A stretch of 64,000 nucleotides of DNA from Ga0077555 sp046154645. Lineage in GTDB: Bacteria > Pseudomonadota > Alphaproteobacteria > Rhizobiales > Hyphomicrobiaceae. The DNA is taken from the NCBI GenBank assembly GCA_046154645.1, contig JBJXDZ010000047.1, forward strand, positions 20,452 through 84,451, read 5' to 3'. How positions within the stretch are numbered: position 1 is the stretch's first letter; every line of letters starts with the position of its first letter. Below are positions 25,153 to 33,645 of the stretch, one piece after another. The notes under the pieces were generated by a model. It worked only from the letters and a program-made list of their open reading frames with translations. It did not search any database and was not told where the DNA came from. Made by a program: the position numbers and the translations under genes.

Positions 25153-25908
25153 TCAGCCGCGCCCTTCGTAGGGCATGTTCGTCGCTTTGATGGTCATCTC
25201 GAACACGTTGGTGTCGAGCGGCAGTGACGCCATGTAGCGGATCGCGGAGCCGCAGTGCTCCACGTCGAACACCGGCTCCGGCATGATGTCGCCGCGGGGC
25301 TGCGGCACGCCGGCCTTCATGCGCCCACCCATGTTGGTGTCGGCGTTGCCGATGTCGAGCTGACCGCAAGCGATGTTAAAGGGCCGCCCATCCAGCGCAA
25401 TGCACTTGGTGAGGCCGGTGATGGCGTGCTTGGTGGCGGTATAGGCCACTGACATCGGCCGCGGCGTGTGCGCCGAGATCGAGCCGTTGTTGACGATGCG
25501 CCCGCCCTGCGGCTTCTGCTCCTTGAACATGCGGATCGCTTCCTGCGCGCACATGAAGCAGGCGGTGAGATTGAGATCGACCACGCCCTTCCACTTCTCG
25601 AGCGGAATGTCCTCCATGGGACCGGCGGGCAGGCCCATGCCGGCATTGTTGAACAGGAAGTCGAGGCGGCCGAACGCCGTCTTGGTCTCAGAGAACAGGC
25701 GCTTGACCTGCTCCTGGCTGGTCACGTCCGTCGCCACGCCGAGCATTTTGCCGCCGCCCGCCTTGGCCATACCGACCGTCTTGTCGAGCTCGTCCTTGCG
25801 ACGGCCTGCCACGACGACGTTCCAGCCGTCCGCCTGCAGATGCAGCGCTGCCGCCCGTCCGATACCGGTGCCGCCGCCGGTGATGATCGCGACCTTGTTG
25901 GCTGCCAT
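25153..25908 (-). CDS. Short-chain dehydrogenase/reductase
   Basis: A 251-residue classical SDR. Seen: the cofactor motif TGGGTGIGRA (about 10-19), FLFNNAGMG, the catalytic serine in NNGSISAH and the Y-x-x-x-K pair in YTATKHAITGL. The arginine pair GRRKDE after the second strand suggests NADP(H). Several changes from the norm, such as the early Gly-rich loop, are within family range. The start at 25908 directly precedes the Rossmann fold. It is transcribed away from dgoK, so it may be the sugar dehydrogenase of the same pathway, but nothing in the sequence fixes the substrate. Confidence 0.88.
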   Translation of the reverse strand: MAANKVAIITGGGTGIGRAAALHLQADGWNVVVAGRRKDELDKTVGMAKAGGGKMLGVATDVTSQEQVKRLFSETKTAFGRLDFLFNNAGMGLPAGPMEDIPLEKWKGVVDLNLTACFMCAQEAIRMFKEQKPQGGRIVNNGSISAHTPRPMSVAYTATKHAITGLTKCIALDGRPFNIACGQLDIGNADTNMGGRMKAGVPQPRGDIMPEPVFDVEHCGSAIRYMASLPLDTNVFEMTIKATNMPYEGRG

Positions 25909-26111
25909 GGCTGACACGTCCTTTGCTGGGATATCGATTGAACTTGCAGCGGCACCCCGGATGGGAGCCCGCATTCAGGCTGCAATCGATCACGAAACCG
26001 TAGCTGCGATCAAGGCCGGTGTGCAGCGGTCGTCATCGCACGGGGACAAGCGGCAGTCTTCTGCGTTAGGTTCCTCCCCCACCATGTACGCTTGCAGCGC
26101 GGGTTCCTGCC

Positions 26112-27161
26112 ATGGCCAAATCGCTCATACATCCAGCTGTCCCAGCGCTGATCGGCCTCGATTGGGGATCGAGCACACTGCGCGCCTATCTCTTCGCCGG
26201 CGACGGCAGCATTCTGCACCTGCGGTCGGCACCGCTCGGCGTGCTGAATGTTCCTGATCGGAATTTTGCCGCCGCCCTGGCGCAGACGGTCGGCGATTGG
26301 CGGACGGCCCACGGCGGTTTGCCGCTCATCGTGTCCGGCATGATCGGCAGCACCATCGGCTGGCGTGAGGTGCCCTATCTCGCCTGTCCGGCCGGCCTCG
26401 ACACGCTGGTGCAGGGATTGCGCGATCAACAGCGCAGCGCCCATGCCGACGGCCTGCTCATTGTGCCGGGCCTCAGAACGGCGGGCCAAGGGCCAGCGGG
26501 CGCCGCGCCAGACGTCATGCGTGGCGAGGAGACACAGATCTTCGGCGCCTTGGCTCGCCACCCCGAGTTTGCACGCGGTTGCCGCCTGATCCTGCCGGGC
26601 ACGCATTGCAAGTGGGTTGCGATCGCGGACGGTCGCATCGCCAGCTTCCAGACCTACATGACCGGCGAACTGTTCGCCGTGCTGCGCGATCACTCGATTC
26701 TCGGCCGACCGGCCCAAGCCGCGACCATCCACACCGGCGACACGGCTGGCCCGCGCGACATCGCCGGAGCAGCCTTCGAGCACGGCGTGCGGGCCGCCTG
26801 CAGCAGCCAGACCGCCGAACTCGCACCTTTGCTGTTTTCCGTCCGCACCCGCGTGCTGATGGGCGAAGTCACGCCCGCAGACAGCCTCGACTACATGTCC
26901 GGCCTGCTGATCGGCAACGAGGTCCGCTCGGCGCTGGCTGGTCCGCCGACCACAGCATCACCCCCCATGGCTCTGATCGGCGATGCGGCCATCTGTGCGC
27001 TCTATCAGCGCGCGCTGGCACTCGTCGGCCATCCAGGCGTCGCTGTCCTCGATGCCGCTGCCAGCAGCGGTTTATGGCATCTGGCCGTGGCCAGTGGGTT
27101 CGTGGCAGGCAGATCCGCGCCCGTCGGCCTCACTGTCTCTCACAAGGACCCTCGCCCATGA
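26112..27161 (+). CDS. dgoK: 2-dehydro-3-deoxygalactonokinase
   Basis: A 349-residue sugar kinase of the DgoK family, which phosphorylates 2-dehydro-3-deoxy-D-galactonate to the 6-phosphate in the De Ley-Doudoroff pathway. Seen: the phosphate-binding ALIGLDWGSSTLRAYLF at the N-terminus, LIVSGMIGSTIGWREVPY, GEETQIFGAL and LPGTHCKWV, all typical for the family. The next gene starts inside the dgoK stop (ATGA at 27158), and that gene is the matching aldolase, which strongly supports the assignment. The galactonate dehydratase (dgoD) and a transporter are not in this window. Confidence 0.92.
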   Translation: MAKSLIHPAVPALIGLDWGSSTLRAYLFAGDGSILHLRSAPLGVLNVPDRNFAAALAQTVGDWRTAHGGLPLIVSGMIGSTIGWREVPYLACPAGLDTLVQGLRDQQRSAHADGLLIVPGLRTAGQGPAGAAPDVMRGEETQIFGALARHPEFARGCRLILPGTHCKWVAIADGRIASFQTYMTGELFAVLRDHSILGRPAQAATIHTGDTAGPRDIAGAAFEHGVRAACSSQTAELAPLLFSVRTRVLMGEVTPADSLDYMSGLLIGNEVRSALAGPPTTASPPMALIGDAAICALYQRALALVGHPGVAVLDAAASSGLWHLAVASGFVAGRSAPVGLTVSHKDPRP

Positions 27162-27784
27162 TCCGCGCCGCCCTGGCCAAGCTGCCCTTCATCGCCATCC
27201 TGCGTGGCATCACGCCGGACGAGGCCCTCCCGATCGGCCGCGTGCTGGTCGACGCCGGCTTCACCGTCATCGAGGTGCCGTTGAACTCGCCGCAACCCTT
27301 CGAGAGCATCGCGCGGCTAGCCGACGCGTTCGGCCAAAGCTGTCTGATTGGCGCTGGCACGGTGATGTCGCCCGACGATGTCAATCGTGTGCGCCTGGCC
27401 GGTGGCAAGTTGATCGTCATGCCGCATTCGGACAGCCTCGTCATCGGGACGGCGAAGGCTCAGCGCCTCATTTGCTTACCCGGCGTCGCGACCCCGACCG
27501 AGGCTTTCGCCGCGCTGGCCCTCGGCGCTGATGGCCTCAAGATGTTTCCCGGTGAGATGCTCGGGCCACCCGTGGTCAAGGCCTGGCGGGCGGTGCTGCC
27601 CAAGGACACGCTGCTCATTCCCGTCGGTGGCGTCGCGGCGGCGAACATGGCGGCGTTTGCCGCTGCCGGCGCCAATGGATTTGGTATCGGTTCGGCACTC
27701 TATGCGCCCGGCATGTCGGCCGCCGATGTCGCCAGCAAAGCGGCAGCGCTGCTCGCCGCCCGCGCGACCTTCATGCTCGCCTGA
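27158..27784 (+). CDS. dgoA: 2-dehydro-3-deoxy-6-phosphogalactonate aldolase
   Basis: A 208-residue class I aldolase of the KDPG/KDPGal family that splits 2-dehydro-3-deoxy-6-phosphogalactonate into pyruvate and glyceraldehyde 3-phosphate. Seen: FIAILRGITPDEA, the EVPLNSPQPFESI segment that distinguishes the galactonate enzyme from KDPG aldolase, LIGAGTVMSPDDV, and LKMFPGEMLGPPVVK with the Schiff-base lysine in LKMFP. It overlaps the dgoK stop by four bases, so the two are translationally coupled. It converges on the THI5-like gene with a 9-base gap. Confidence 0.92.
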   Translation: MIRAALAKLPFIAILRGITPDEALPIGRVLVDAGFTVIEVPLNSPQPFESIARLADAFGQSCLIGAGTVMSPDDVNRVRLAGGKLIVMPHSDSLVIGTAKAQRLICLPGVATPTEAFAALALGADGLKMFPGEMLGPPVVKAWRAVLPKDTLLIPVGGVAAANMAAFAAAGANGFGIGSALYAPGMSAADVASKAAALLAARATFMLA

Positions 27785-27793
27785 CGCCAGCCC

Positions 27794-28720
27794 TTATCGC
27801 GCCAACGGCGGCGGGTCCTCGGCCATCACGCGTTCGGCGAGCGTATTGTCGACCGCCACCTCGAACGGCGTCCCCGTTGGCACGAAGCCCCCGGAGACGA
27901 GACTGTCGCGCAACCGGTCGTAGCCCACCCGCGGCAAGCGTGGATTGCGGCCCCAGATGCCGAGGCCCTTGTAGCGCTCGATGGCCCTTGTCAGGCGCGG
28001 CACCGGCACGGCCGGGAAGTACGGCGCGATGATGCCGGCGATCATTGCCGCCGGCGTGGCGTTGAACCACTTCTGCGTGCGGTAGATGGCGCGCACCAGC
28101 CGTGCGCAGTCGTCGCCGTGCGCCGCCAGAAACGGTGCTCGGGCATAGAATGTGGTGTAGCTGGTCGCCCCGCGCGTGGCGGCCGCGTACCAGATATGGC
28201 CAGCACCTGACTCGACCAGGTCCTCGACGAACGGCTCGAAAATCTGAATGACGTCGGCATCGCCACGGCGAAGTGCAGCGGCGTTGTCGGCCATGCTGCG
28301 GTCGGCGACCCGCGTGAGATTGGTGGGATCGACCCCGGCCAAGCGTAGATCGTGCTGCAGGCACATCCAGGGCGTCGGCACCTCGCTGACCGTGGCGACG
28401 CGCAAACCCAATAGATCCTGCGGCCGGTAGCCGGGATTTGGCGTGCGCCCGACGAGGAAGAAGGGATCCCGCGTCACCACTTCGCAGAAGCACCGGATGT
28501 CGCAATCGGGCTCGCGCGCATACGTCTGGTTGACGCGCATCGGGCCGCCCCAGGTGACATGTACCGTGCCATCGTTGAGACCGCGAGCGGCAACGTCAGG
28601 GCTCGCCGCGCTGACGAACGACACTTCGATCCCCTCCTCGCGAAAGGCATCGAGCGCCAGCGCAGCATAGAATGGCGCATAGAAGACGGCACGCAAGGAT
28701 TCCTGCAGCACAATGGCCAT
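27794..28720 (-). CDS. NMT1/THI5-like substrate-binding protein without signal peptide
   Basis: A 308-residue protein with the fold of ABC-type binding proteins of the NMT1/THI5-like group (aminopyrimidine, aliphatic sulfonate or taurine binders). Seen: FYAPFYAALALDAFREEG near the N-terminus, the GGPMRVNQTYARE stretch, and KWFNATPAAMIAGI. No signal peptide is visible, so it may be a cytoplasmic enzyme-like or sensory relative, or the start may be further upstream. No permease or ATPase gene adjoins it. The true ligand is not predictable. Confidence 0.75.
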   Translation of the reverse strand: MAIVLQESLRAVFYAPFYAALALDAFREEGIEVSFVSAASPDVAARGLNDGTVHVTWGGPMRVNQTYAREPDCDIRCFCEVVTRDPFFLVGRTPNPGYRPQDLLGLRVATVSEVPTPWMCLQHDLRLAGVDPTNLTRVADRSMADNAAALRRGDADVIQIFEPFVEDLVESGAGHIWYAAATRGATSYTTFYARAPFLAAHGDDCARLVRAIYRTQKWFNATPAAMIAGIIAPYFPAVPVPRLTRAIERYKGLGIWGRNPRLPRVGYDRLRDSLVSGGFVPTGTPFEVAVDNTLAERVMAEDPPPLAR

Positions 28721-28780
28721 GCACCGTCTCCTTCCCGGACAGGCAGCAGAGGCACATGATGATGGCGCCCCCGTCGTTGA

Positions 28781-30991
28781 TCAGGCTCTGAGCTTCTGGT
28801 TCTTCAATGGAAGTGCGCGCACCGGTCGTCCCGTCGCGGCGTGGATCGCGTTCATGACGGCTGGCGCCACGACGCAGATCGTCGGCTCGCCAACACCGCC
28901 CCAGAAGCCGCCGGAGGGCACCAGCACGGTTTCCACTTTCGGCATTTCAGCGAGCCGCAGCATTTCCTGCGTATCGAAGTTCTGCTCGACGATGCGACCA
29001 TCCTTGACCGAGCTCTCGCCATAAAGCGTGGCGCCGAGACCAAATGCAACCGAGCCCTCGACCTGCGCCTCGACCTGATCCGGGTTGACCACGTGACCGC
29101 TGTCGAGCGCGAACACCAAGCGGTGCACCTTGAGCTTGCCGCGCTCACTGACCGAGACCTCGGCGACGGCGGCGGAATAGCTGCCATAACCCTTGAACTG
29201 CGCAATACCGCGATGCACGCCGGCCGGCAGCGGCTTGCCCCAGCCGGCTTTCTCGGCCACCGCATTCAACACGGCCAGATGCTTCGGGTGCTTGCCCATG
29301 AGGACACGGCGGAACTCCAGCGGGTCCTTGCCCGCTGCCTTGGCCGCCTCATCGATGAAGCACTCGAGATAGACCGCGTTCTGGTTGGTGTTGACGCCGC
29401 GCCAAGGGCCGACCGGCACGTGCGTGTTGCGCATGGCGTATTCGATGGCGAGGTTCGGCACGGTATAGCCGATGTAGGCATCGCTCGGCTGCGCGGTCAG
29501 TCCTTGCAGCTGGCGCGTGTCCTTGCCGTCCTTGATCACCGACGGGTTCGAGAACGCATTGATCGACTGTCCGGAAATGCGCATCGACAGCGCCGTCAGA
29601 TTGCCCGCAGCATCGAGACCGGCTTCCATCCGGCACTGGGAAATCGGCCGGTAGAAGTCCTGGCCCATGTCCTCTTCGCGGCTCCAGATCAGCTTGATCG
29701 GCACACCGGGGATCTGTTTGGCGATGCTGGTCGCCTGGCGCACGTAATCCTGGGTGCCGCCACGCCGGCCGAAGCCGCCGCCGAGATCGTGCTTGTAGAC
29801 CTCGCACTTCTCGAGCGGGAGACCGGCAACCTCGGCCAGGGCTGCCAGCGAGGCTTCACCGTTCTGCGTCGGCACCCACACCTCCGCCTTGTCGGCGGTG
29901 ACGCGGGCGACACAGTTCATCGGCTCCATGCAGATATGCGCCAGGAACGGCGTCGCATAGACGGCCTCGACCTTCTTCGCCGCCCCCGCGAGCGCTGCCG
30001 CCACATCGCCGTTCTTGTTGCTGGCATAGTCGCCCGGTGCGGTCAGGCCTTCGGCGAGAAAGGCCGCGATGGTGGCGCTTGACGCTTTCGCGTGCGGGCC
30101 CTCGTCCCACACGATCGGCAGCGCATCGAGCGCTTTCTTGGCCTGCCACCAGGTATCGGCGACCACGGCGAGCGTGCGCTCGTTGACCTTCACCACGTGC
30201 CGCACGCCGGGCATGCCCTTGATCTTCGTCTCGTCATAGCTGGTCAGCGTGCCACCAAACACCGGACAGGCGCGAATGGCGGCGTTGAGCAGGCCCGGCA
30301 ACTTGACGTCGATGGCATAGACCTTGCGGCCATCGAGCTTCTCGGCTGTGTCCAGGCGCTTCAGCGGCTTGCCCGCGATCTTCCAGGACTTGGGATCCTT
30401 GAGCTGAATGGTCTTGAGATCGGGCACCGGTAGCTTGGCTGCCGCCGCCGCGATCTTGCCGTAGGTGATCTGCCGCTTCGATGCCGCATGCCGGATGACA
30501 CCCTTGTCCACGGTCAGCTCGGCTACCGGCACCTTCCACTCCGCGGCGGCGGCCTGCAGCAGCATGGTGCGTGCGGCGGCACCACCTTGGCGCACGTATT
30601 GCTCGGAGGTACGGATGCCGCGGCTGCCGCCGGTGCCGAACTCGCCCCAGACACGTTTGCGCGCCAGACTCTGGCCGGGTGTCGGCATCTCGGTGCGCAC
30701 GTACTTCCAATCGCACTCGAGTTCCTCCGCAACCAGCTGGGCGAGCCCCGTGAGCGTGCCCTGCCCCATCTCGGAGCGCACCACGCGCACAATCACCTCC
30801 TCGTTGGGCATGATGACCACCCAGGCGCCGATCTCGTCGGGCTTGGTTGCCAGCGCCTTTGCCGGCACAGCCTTCTGGGCCAAAGCCCGCGGCACATCGG
30901 TGAGCGGCACGCCGACGGCGAGACCGCTACCGGTCGCCGCCGCGCCGAGCAGAAGACGGCGGCGCGATACGGATTGTTTGCTGCTGGTCAT
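28781..30991 (-). CDS. Molybdopterin-binding subunit of a Mo-hydroxylase (IorB/aldehyde dehydrogenase type)
   Basis: A 736-residue molybdenum hydroxylase large subunit of the isoquinoline 1-oxidoreductase / aldehyde dehydrogenase group. Residues 1-40 hold a Tat signal (SVSRRRLLLGAAATGSG), so the enzyme should be periplasmic. Seen: RSEMGQGTLTGLAQLVAEEL, the cofactor motif DLGGGFGRRGGTQDY, GPWRGVNTNQNA, and near the end GGFWGGVGEPTICVV, with the catalytic glutamate in GVGE. It follows its iron-sulfur partner by 12 bases. No FAD subunit is present, so electrons should leave through a cytochrome or quinone acceptor. Oxidises an aldehyde or N-heterocycle; which one is open. Confidence 0.88.
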   Translation of the reverse strand: MTSSKQSVSRRRLLLGAAATGSGLAVGVPLTDVPRALAQKAVPAKALATKPDEIGAWVVIMPNEEVIVRVVRSEMGQGTLTGLAQLVAEELECDWKYVRTEMPTPGQSLARKRVWGEFGTGGSRGIRTSEQYVRQGGAAARTMLLQAAAAEWKVPVAELTVDKGVIRHAASKRQITYGKIAAAAAKLPVPDLKTIQLKDPKSWKIAGKPLKRLDTAEKLDGRKVYAIDVKLPGLLNAAIRACPVFGGTLTSYDETKIKGMPGVRHVVKVNERTLAVVADTWWQAKKALDALPIVWDEGPHAKASSATIAAFLAEGLTAPGDYASNKNGDVAAALAGAAKKVEAVYATPFLAHICMEPMNCVARVTADKAEVWVPTQNGEASLAALAEVAGLPLEKCEVYKHDLGGGFGRRGGTQDYVRQATSIAKQIPGVPIKLIWSREEDMGQDFYRPISQCRMEAGLDAAGNLTALSMRISGQSINAFSNPSVIKDGKDTRQLQGLTAQPSDAYIGYTVPNLAIEYAMRNTHVPVGPWRGVNTNQNAVYLECFIDEAAKAAGKDPLEFRRVLMGKHPKHLAVLNAVAEKAGWGKPLPAGVHRGIAQFKGYGSYSAAVAEVSVSERGKLKVHRLVFALDSGHVVNPDQVEAQVEGSVAFGLGATLYGESSVKDGRIVEQNFDTQEMLRLAEMPKVETVLVPSGGFWGGVGEPTICVVAPAVMNAIHAATGRPVRALPLKNQKLRA

Positions 30992-31003
30992 GGCTGCCGC
31001 TCC

Positions 31004-31483
31004 TCAGGTCTTTTTCTTCGCACCGGTCCCGGCAATGTCGCCGGCGGCCATGTGGATGGCAGCGCGAATGCGCTGATAGGTGCCGCAGCGGCAGATGTTG
31101 GTCATGGCCTCGTCGATATCGGCATCCGTCGGTTTTGGCTTCTTCTTGAGCAGAGCTGCCGCCGCCATCAACTGGCCCGACTGGCAATAACCACATTGGG
31201 GAACGTCGAGAGCAGCCCAGGCCTTCTGCACGGCGTGCGTGGCCTTCGGCGCGAGACCCTCGATGGTGACGATCTTGTCGGTCGGCTTGAGCGAGCCAAC
31301 CGGAATCGAGCATGAGCGCTGCACTTCGCCATTGATGTGCACCGAGCAGGCGCCACATTGCGCGACACCACAGCCATACTTGGTGCCGGTGAGCCCGGCC
31401 TGTTCGCGTAGCGCCCACAGCAAGGGCGTATCGGCATCGACCTTGAGATCGAGTGCCCGACCGTTGACGTTCAGCTTTGCCAT
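31004..31483 (-). CDS. 2Fe-2S subunit of the Mo-hydroxylase (IorA type)
   Basis: A 159-residue two-domain [2Fe-2S] protein. The N-terminal plant-type ferredoxin cluster is seen in GCGVAQCGACSVHINGE, and the C-terminal four-helix cluster domain in PQCGYCQSGQLMAAAALL and NICRCGTYQRIRAAI. It has no signal of its own and would be carried through the Tat system with the large subunit, as is known for this family. It passes electrons from the molybdenum site to the outside acceptor. The two genes are 12 bases apart and run in the order small-large, which is usual for this type. Confidence 0.92.
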   Translation of the reverse strand: MAKLNVNGRALDLKVDADTPLLWALREQAGLTGTKYGCGVAQCGACSVHINGEVQRSCSIPVGSLKPTDKIVTIEGLAPKATHAVQKAWAALDVPQCGYCQSGQLMAAAALLKKKPKPTDADIDEAMTNICRCGTYQRIRAAIHMAAGDIAGTGAKKKT

Positions 31484-31621
31484 GCGGCGCCTCCTCGAAA
31501 TTGTCAGCTATGTGATCGCTTGGACCCGAGCATAGCCCGATTGCGAGCGAACTGCATACAGGCTCAGGGGAGCTTGCTGCGGGGACGGCAGTCGGTCGTC
31601 GTCAAGGCGCTCGCCGTAAGG

Positions 31622-32275
31622 TCAAGGCTTCCACTGCAGGAAATTGGCGATCAGTCCAAGGCCCAGTTTCTGGCTCTTCTCGGGATGGAACTGGGTGCCG
31701 GCGATGTTGTCGCGTCCGACCAGGGCCGTGACCGGCCCACCATGCTCGGTCTCGGCGATGATGTCGTCACGATCCTTCGCCGCCAGATGATAGGAATGCA
31801 CGAAATACGCGTGCAGACCTGCCGGACCGGTGGCGAGGTCCTTGAGCAAGGCATGCGGGCGCGCCACGGTCAGCGTGTTCCAGCCCATATGCGGAATCTT
31901 CAGCGCCGGGTCCGTCGGGGCGAGCACGCGCACCTCGCCGCCGATCCAGTCGAGGCCATCCGTCGTCACATGCTCGAGGCCGCGTGTGGCAAGCAATTGC
32001 ATGCCAACGCAGATGCCGAGGAACGGGCGGCCCTGCTGGCGCACCGCCGTTTCGAGTGCCCCACGCATTCCGGGCACGGCATCGAGCCCCCGCTTGCAGT
32101 CGGCGAAGGCTCCGACGCCCGGCAGCACGATACGGTCGGCGGCAAGCACTTCGGTGGGGCTCGCCGTGACACTGATGGTCGCATTCGCCGCACACTCGCG
32201 CGCCGCCCGCTCGAAGGCTTTGGCGGCAGAGTGCAGATTGCCGGAGCCATAGTCGATGATGACGACGCGCTGCAT
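31622..32275 (-). CDS. hisH: Imidazole glycerol phosphate synthase, glutamine amidotransferase subunit
   Basis: A 217-residue class I glutamine amidotransferase that supplies ammonia to HisF for the fifth step of histidine synthesis. Seen: VVIIDYGSGNLHSAAKAFER at the start, LPGVGAF, the nucleophile cysteine in FLGICVGMQLL, IPHMGWN, and the His/Glu pair in GTQFHPEKSQ. The ATG at 32275 begins the family's first strand; AGAGAGA precedes it. The gene follows hisB and a DUF2628 gene but is not followed by hisA or hisF, so the partner subunit must be encoded elsewhere. Interaction with HisF is expected. Confidence 0.94.
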   Translation of the reverse strand: MQRVVIIDYGSGNLHSAAKAFERAARECAANATISVTASPTEVLAADRIVLPGVGAFADCKRGLDAVPGMRGALETAVRQQGRPFLGICVGMQLLATRGLEHVTTDGLDWIGGEVRVLAPTDPALKIPHMGWNTLTVARPHALLKDLATGPAGLHAYFVHSYHLAAKDRDDIIAETEHGGPVTALVGRDNIAGTQFHPEKSQKLGLGLIANFLQWKP

Positions 32276-32349
32276 TCTCTCTGGCCCTTCAGTTGCCCAG
32301 TACCAACCGGGCGGCATTCTCTGGTCCGTCTGTTGACTGTCGCTCTTTA

Positions 32350-32382
32350 CGCCTTCGGATGCCCACTGCGCGTCCGGCGCGT
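32350..32382. repeat. Palindromic 33-bp repeat, copy A (downstream of DUF2628 gene)
   Basis: Lies in the gap between the DUF2628 stop and the hisH start. It has the same sequence as copy B at 32930-32962 except for four bases. The core is an inverted repeat, CGGATGC with GCGTCCG around a seven-base loop, one G-T pair short of perfect. It resembles REP-type elements. Confidence 0.7.
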
Positions 32383-32389
32383 GCGTGCG

Positions 32390-32908
32390 CTATCGCAACC
32401 CACCCAGAATGCGCGGCGTGCGCCAACCCTTCGGACGCTGCGCTTCGGGGCGCGTCATGGGGCCAGACGTGCCATCGCCAGCAATGGAACTGCCGCTCAG
32501 TGCGCTCGCCCGGATTGCCGGAATGCCGGGCAGCCAAGTCTCGAAGAACCGCCGCTCGCAATCCTCGGCGTTGCGGCCGTTGACCGAGCCGATCATGCTC
32601 CAGCCATGCCGTGCCAACGTCCAGCGCTTGATGCTGTCGGCCTCGAAGCCGACGATCAGATGCAGCGCGCCCATCAGGATGGCAGCCGGTCGCTGGCCAA
32701 GGCCCAGGGCCCAGAATGCCACCTCGATCAAGGCAAGGGCCGAGAGATAGAACACCAGCGCCAGCCACAACTTGTTGACCAGCATCCAGAACGGCGTGAA
32801 CGCCGCGGCCCAGATCGAAAAGCCATCCTTGACGAAGGCCAAGCTGTCGGCCCGGTCGAGACGATCGGCGGGCGTATCGGGTGGCTCATGCACAGTGTAG
32901 GTGATCAT
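32390..32908 (-). CDS. DUF2628 domain membrane protein
   Basis: A 172-residue protein of the DUF2628 family, of unknown function. Seen: an N-terminal polar stretch (ITYTVHEPPDTPADRLDRAD), then two to three membrane segments (about 28-48 with FTPFWMLVNKLWLALVFYL, 50-68, and 75-90), then a soluble tail with a FFETWLPG motif typical of the family. The ATG at 32908 begins the family region. DUF2628 genes are often found next to hisB/hisH in the Hyphomicrobiales. It is bracketed by two near-identical palindromic repeats. Confidence 0.82.
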   Translation of the reverse strand: MITYTVHEPPDTPADRLDRADSLAFVKDGFSIWAAAFTPFWMLVNKLWLALVFYLSALALIEVAFWALGLGQRPAAILMGALHLIVGFEADSIKRWTLARHGWSMIGSVNGRNAEDCERRFFETWLPGIPAIRASALSGSSIAGDGTSGPMTRPEAQRPKGWRTPRILGGLR

Positions 32909-32929
32909 GGTGACGTGCTCTCTTGCTTG

Positions 32930-32962
32930 CGTCTTCGGATGCCCATTACGCATCCGGCGCGT
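32930..32962. repeat. Palindromic 33-bp repeat, copy B (upstream of DUF2628 gene)
   Basis: Lies between the hisB stop and the DUF2628 start; its last base is the final base of the hisB stop codon. The core is a perfect 7-bp inverted repeat, CGGATGC with GCATCCG around a seven-base loop. It matches copy A 580 bases away at 29 of 33 positions. Confidence 0.72.
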
Positions 32963-33576
32963 CAACCCGTCAAAGTCCCCTTGGTCGAGGGTACCCGGCC
33001 GGCTTGGCGTGGATCGGGCGTGATGGCTTGGCGCAGCGCCCGGGCCAGACCTTTGTAGCAGGTCTCGGCGATGTGGTGATTGTTCTCGCCGTAGAGATTA
33101 GCGACGTGCAGCGTGATGCCGGCGTTCTGCGCGAAGGCCTGGAACCATTCGCGAAACAGTTCCGTATCCATCTCACCAAGCTTCGGTCGCGTGAACGTGA
33201 CGTTCCAGATCAGATACGGCCGCCCCGAAACATCGATCGCCACCCGGGTCAGGCATTCGTCCATCGGCAGCTCGACAGAGGCATAACGGGTGATCCCGAC
33301 CCGGTCACCCAGCGCCTTCGCCACGGCTTGGCCCAGCACGATGCCGGCATCCTCGGCGGTGTGGTGGTAGTCGATATGCAGGTCACCCTTGGCTTCCAGC
33401 GTGATGTCGATCAGCGCATGGCGGGCGAGTTGCTCCAGCATGTGGTCGAGAAAGCCGATGCCGGTCGAGATCTTGTAGGCGCCGCTGCCGTCGAGGTCGA
33501 CGGTGGCCGTAATCGCCGTCTCCTTGGTCGTGCGCGCAATCGTTGCCGTGCGGGTCAAAGGGGCCTCACCTGCCAT
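32962..33576 (-). CDS. hisB: Imidazoleglycerol-phosphate dehydratase
   Basis: A 204-residue HisB, the Mn-dependent enzyme that makes imidazole-acetol phosphate, step six of histidine synthesis. Seen: TKETAITATVDLDG, GIGFLDHMLEQLARH, IDYHHTAEDAGIVLG, and GENNHHIAETCYKGLARAL, whose histidines and glutamates bind the two metals. Length matches the monofunctional bacterial enzyme. The ATG at 33576 directly precedes the dehydratase fold. The gene leads a set with DUF2628 and hisH on the same strand. No hisA, hisF or hisE follows. Confidence 0.95.
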   Translation of the reverse strand: MAGEAPLTRTATIARTTKETAITATVDLDGSGAYKISTGIGFLDHMLEQLARHALIDITLEAKGDLHIDYHHTAEDAGIVLGQAVAKALGDRVGITRYASVELPMDECLTRVAIDVSGRPYLIWNVTFTRPKLGEMDTELFREWFQAFAQNAGITLHVANLYGENNHHIAETCYKGLARALRQAITPDPRQAGRVPSTKGTLTG

Positions 33577-33645
33577 GCTCTGCTGAGACCTGAGCCTCTA
33601 GCAGTTTGCTGGCTGCGGCGCCAGTTCCGGACGTCCCCCGCGCGC

